From: Dimorphilus gyrociliatus
Taxonomy: Eukaryota > Annelida > Polychaeta > Dinophilidae
Reading direction: 5' to 3'
Assembly: GCA_904063045.1 (NCBI GenBank)
Contig: CAJFCJ010000011.1
Location: 744,001 to 808,000 of the forward strand
DNA length: 64,000 nucleotides
In this document: piece by piece, positions 59,590-64,000 of the stretch
Layout: every line of letters starts with the position of its first letter
How positions within the stretch are numbered: position 1 is the stretch's first letter
The notes under the pieces: model-generated
What the model was told of the DNA's origin: nothing
The model's input: the letters and a program-made list of their open reading frames with translations, nothing else
The model's database searches: none
Program-made: the position numbers and the translations under genes

Positions 59590-62500
59590 ATGTCCTACAA
59601 CTACATTGTGACTGCCAAGAAACCGACCACAGTGTCTGCAACAGTAACCGGTATGTATCTCCAGAGAAAATTTCTGAAATGAAGCTCAATTCTATTTCAT
59701 AATAGGTCACTTCACATCAACGGATGTTATTAACCTTATATTAGCAAGAAATAGATTGATAGAAATATATGAGCTAACTCCGGAAGGATTAAAGTCAGTA
59801 AAAGAGTTCGAAATTTTTGGAAAAATTGCAACGCTGAACGCCATTTTACCAGATGTAATATTTTTTAACCCTGCTTGTTTTGAATATTCTTACATTTGTC
59901 TTATCATTTCAAATACCAAAATATTTTGCTGTTATATTAAAAATAGTATATACCTGGAATTACGACTGAACTTTTAAAACAAACGATTTCTTCTCACTCG
60001 AATCAAATTAATTGTTTTAAACAGAAGCTTCTTTACAGGGATACGACAAAAATTTGCTGTTTATTGTTACTGAGAAAGGTTCAGCAACAATGCTTGAATT
60101 TGTTCAAAAGTCATCTGATCTTGAAATAATTACAAGAAGCTATGGAAATGTTTTTGTAAGTTATATTTCATAGCTACGATTTTAACATTCATGAAATATA
60201 ATGATAAATATAGGAAAGAACTGGAAGGCAAGCTGAAAGTGGAATAATTACTTTTGTAGATCAAGAAAATAGATATATATTTATTAGAATATACGACGGT
60301 TTATTAAAAGTTCTTCCAATAAAAAATTTGTCGGGAATTTTTGAAGAGGGAGCAAAAGAAATAAATTCTTACAATATTCGTATAAAAGAATTGGATATCA
60401 TAGATGTCTGTTCGTTATATATTAAAGGGGCACCTACTTTTGCAGTTTTATATGAAGTAAATACAGCCGTTTAGTTCAATTATTTTAAATACTGATATTG
60501 AAATCTAAACTTTTTGAAAGGATAATTCTTCGAGGCATATTACAACTTACAAGCTTGATGAAGAAGAAACTGAACTCGAAGATGGACCTTGGGAGCAACG
60601 TGACGTTGAACAGGAAGCAATATATATTGTTCCAGTTCCTGAACCTATTGGTGGACTTTTAGTATTTGGTCAAGTATCTATTGCACACCTAAACAAAGGG
60701 ACGTGTGAATGCCGCACCCCTGCAGTTATGCAGGTAAACTCGAAAAAAAAAAATTTTCACTCAGAAATTTAGTAATTTGACCTTTACAGAATCATTCAAT
60801 AACTGCTGTTGAAAAAGTTGATAAAGATGGCAAGAGATTTTTACTTGGAGATTCCTTCGGAAGATTATATATTCTCATATTAATTGTTCATGAGGATTCT
60901 AATACTGGAGTTAGTGACCTTCAACTAGAAATTATTGGGGAAGTTAGTAAATATTTTTAAAGTAATAATAAATGTTATTAATCGTTTTATTTCAGACCAA
61001 CGTAGCAGACAGAATAACTTACTTGGACAATGGATATATATTTATTGGATCTTACTCTGGTGATGCTCAATTAATTAGAGTGAGCCTTGTGTTGTTGAGA
61101 AAATTTGTAACTTAGTAATGTTTTTTATTCCCTAGTTGCATAAAACTAAAAACCAAGATGGATCTTATGTCGAAATAATGGAAAATTTTTCAAATATAGG
61201 TCCTATTTTAGACTTTGCAGTCGTAGACCTAGAGAGTCAGGGCCAAGATCAAGTATATTTCTGTTTTTTCCAAACATTAACTAAACATAGATAATTTTAG
61301 ATGATTTGTTGTTCCGGTAATCTCCATAATGGATCTTTAAGAGTCATCAGGAATGGAATTGGTATAACTGAAACAGGAATAATTGAACTTAGTGGAATTA
61401 AGGGAGTATGGCCGTTATCGATTTATGAAGAGAAAGATGAGGATGTTATACTTTTGTCATTCCCAGACGAAACAAAGTAAATCATTGTTTTATCTCTATA
61501 AAATTTTGATTGTCTCTCCTGTAACAGACTGATCGCTTTATGGGAAGAGATGGAAGAGATAACTATCACGGGTTTCGAGCAAGAAACGAGGACCCTGTTT
61601 GCATCGAATGTAAAGTTTGGTCAAATTCTTCAAGCTACAAGAAAAAAATTGATCTTGTGGAATAAATCTAAAAGAGAGCAAACTTTTTCTTGGAGCCTGG
61701 ACGAAGACAAGAATATATCTTTATGTAATAGCAACAATGAACAAGTAGTGGTCGCTTCAGCAGCTAAGTTAATCTACTTTGAAGTGAGGGATGGACATCT
61801 AGAAAAAATGGCAACAGTAGAGTTGCAGTATGAAATAGCTTGCATGGATGTGACCCCTAGAGATGGTAGTGACCGAACAGATGTCGTATGTCTAGGTGTA
61901 TGGACAGATATCTCTATTTATATTTTAAGTTTGCCTAATTTGTCAGAAATTCATTATCAAAAACTACCAGGAGGTGGGTGGATTTTAAAACAATATTTCT
62001 TTTTTAGCTTACAGTTTTAATACTTCCTAGAAATCATACCAAGATCGATACTGACAACGGTATTTCAAGAACGACACTATCTTATGATAGCTATGGGAGA
62101 CGGAACTTTATATTACTTTTTAATCAGTCCATTTGATGGTGAGCTTATACACTGTTTCTTACACCTTGACATTCCTAATAAGAATAACTCCTAGGCAATA
62201 TTCACAATCGTAAAAAAGTGACTCTTGGAACGCAGCCTCTTCATATTCGTCATTTCACATGGAGGGGAATTACAAATGTCTTCGTTTGTTCTGATCGGCC
62301 GACTGTTATATTTTCTTCAAATCAAAAGCTGGTTTTTTCAAATGTTAACTTAAGGACAGTCAGCTATATGTGTTCTATAAATTCAAAAAACTACAAGGAC
62401 ACGTATGTACTATCAATTTGACATTGGAAATACAAAAATATTGTTTTTTGCAGATTATTGTTAGTCAGTAATGATGGTATATTATTTGGTGAAATTGATG

Positions 62501-64000
62501 AAATGCAAAGACTTCACACTAGAACCTTTGAACTGAACGAAAGTCCGCGAAGAATAGCATATCAACCGGAGACTAAGACATTTGCTTTGTTAACCAGCAG
62601 ACGAGACACGAGGGGAAAGGGCAGTAGACAGACAAACCATTTGCGAGAATCTGCTAGCACTGGTTGCTCAAGCGTTACAACAAGTGAAATATCACCTATT
62701 ATTCTGAAAAATTTAAGAATACCTAATTTTAAGGAGGGTGATATTATGGAAATGTTTAATGTGCTTTTTTTAGATCAGTATACTTTTGAAGTCATTCATT
62801 GTCACAAGTTTCAACCATACGAATATGCTTTGTCAGTTTGTACTGCAAGTCTGGGGAAAAGTAAGGAGACATATTTTGTTGTTGGGACAGCATTCGTTTT
62901 ACCAGAAGAAACTGAACCTAAATATGGCCGTCTATTTGTTTTTAAGAATGAGCAGGGATCTATTAGACAAATATCAGATGTTGATGTACAAGGAGCTCCT
63001 TATTCGATGACTTCCTTTATGGATGATAAAATTGTTTGTACTATAAATGGAACAGTACGAGTTTATGAAATGGGAGCTGATAATTACTTAAATTTAGTTT
63101 GCTCCTATTTTAACAATATTGTGGGACTCTATTTAATAGTAGATAAAGAACGAATTTACATCGGAGATTTATTCAGAAGTGTCACTGCCATAGAGTATAA
63201 ACCCGAGACTGATGAGTTAAAAGGTTGTTTATAAATTTTAATTACAAATGTTAAAATTAATATATTTCATAGAAATTGCCCGCAATTATTCTCACCAATG
63301 GCTAACAACTTTCGCTGTTCCTGAAGCTGACACAGCGATTTGTGCAGATCATTGTTGTAATGTTTTTGCATGCACAAGAGAAGAACAAATGAATCAAGAT
63401 GGAGAACTAGATACAGAAATGAAAGATTGTGGGCTTTTTCACTTAGGGGATTCCATCAATGTTATCAAAAAAGGATCTCTTGTTAAACAAGACTTAATGG
63501 ATAGATCTATTGAACTTGGAGTAATGATGCTTTTCGGCACAATAAGTGGTGGAGTCGGTGTTGTTGTTCAAATACCAAAAAACTACTTCGGCCTCTTAAA
63601 AGAACTACAAGACAGAATAGTGAAAATTGTTGGTAGTGTCGGCAAAATAACTTACGATGGGTATTTTTTTACAACTTAATTAAATCTGCCTTTCACATTC
63701 AATATTATTGCTCAAAACAAAGCCTGCTTTATATCAATTTTTTTCAAAATTTTAGGTGGAGAAACTATAAAGATGATAGAGGAGAAAAGCCATCATATGG
63801 ATTTATTGATGGGGACATAATCGAATGCTTTCTAGATCTGCCTATTATCAATCAAGAAGAAATAGTGAAAAATTTAGAGGTAAGTTCTTCAAAAATATAC
63901 TAAAAATCGTCTTCACCTTTATAATTACAGTTGGAAGATAATGGAAGTAGACGTCCAATTGAACATCACGAAATGGTTGGATTAGTCGAAGAATTAAGTA
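59590..64000 (+). CDS. DDB1: DNA damage-binding protein 1, cullin-4 ligase adaptor (3' end beyond window)
   Basis: Sixteen exons visible: 59590-59650, 59706-59854, 60039-60155, 60214-60456, 60521-60733, 60790-60942, 60996-61079, 61136-61252, 61301-61476, 61528-61973, 62031-62138, 62195-62402, 62454-63223, 63273-63660, 63756-63879 and 63931 to the edge. All are in phase, giving about 1142 residues (human DDB1 1140). Start [13 protein letters not shown]. Diagnostic stretches are [24 protein letters not shown]-like [45 protein letters not shown], and [15 protein letters not shown]. It folds as three beta-propellers plus a C-terminal helical domain. It bridges CUL4-RBX1 to substrate receptors for ubiquitylation in DNA repair and replication control. 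The final visible helix ([10 protein letters not shown]) corresponds to the last residues before the usual TRIH end. Only a handful of codons should be missing. Confidence 0.97.

Overview
The window is AT-rich DNA with spliced genes, GT-AG introns and AATAAA poly(A) signals. It comes from the nuclear genome of a bilaterian invertebrate with a compact genome; many introns are only 45-70 nt. Paired Vsx genes next to Otx, a Domeless-like cytokine receptor, and promoter words such as TATCGATA and AGATGGCGC lean towards an arthropod. A compact spiralian cannot be excluded from sequence alone. All exon coordinates given here come from reading splice sites by eye and checking codon phase across every junction; no transcript evidence was available.

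The left part (1-28.9 kb) is a sparse developmental-regulator region. It holds the first two coding exons of an Arrowhead/Lhx6-8-type LIM-homeobox gene (minus strand, cut by the window edge), two tandem Vsx paired-class homeobox genes (plus strand), and Otx (minus strand, convergent with the Vsx pair). Several kilobases of non-coding DNA around them carry CpG-rich blocks, TAATTG homeodomain-type sites, CRE palindromes and CTCF/YY1-like AGATGGC words. Vsx, Otx and Lhx genes all act in eye, head and neural patterning, so shared regulation is plausible.

The middle (28.9-40.3 kb) holds a small flavin reductase, a type I cytokine-receptor-like protein (9 exons, 811 aa), a decayed LTR retrotransposon of the BEL/Pao group, a decayed Tc1-like transposon, an intronless matrix metalloproteinase with almost no propeptide, and a Ly6/three-finger GPI-type protein.

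The right part (40.3-64 kb) is gene-dense. It holds a 31-exon ferlin of the dysferlin/myoferlin type with a pair of predicted mutually exclusive exons (minus strand), a PP1 glycogen-targeting subunit, SDHD (minus), MSL1, MRPL23 (minus), DNAJC3, the mitochondrial rescue factor MTRFR, and DDB1, which runs off the right edge a few codons before its expected stop. SDHD/MSL1 and MRPL23/DNAJC3 are head-to-head pairs that probably share promoters.

The features most worth a second look are the ferlin alternative exons, the Awh-Vsx-Vsx-Otx homeobox neighbourhood, the propeptide-less MMP, and the cytokine receptor tail with three repeated tyrosine motifs.
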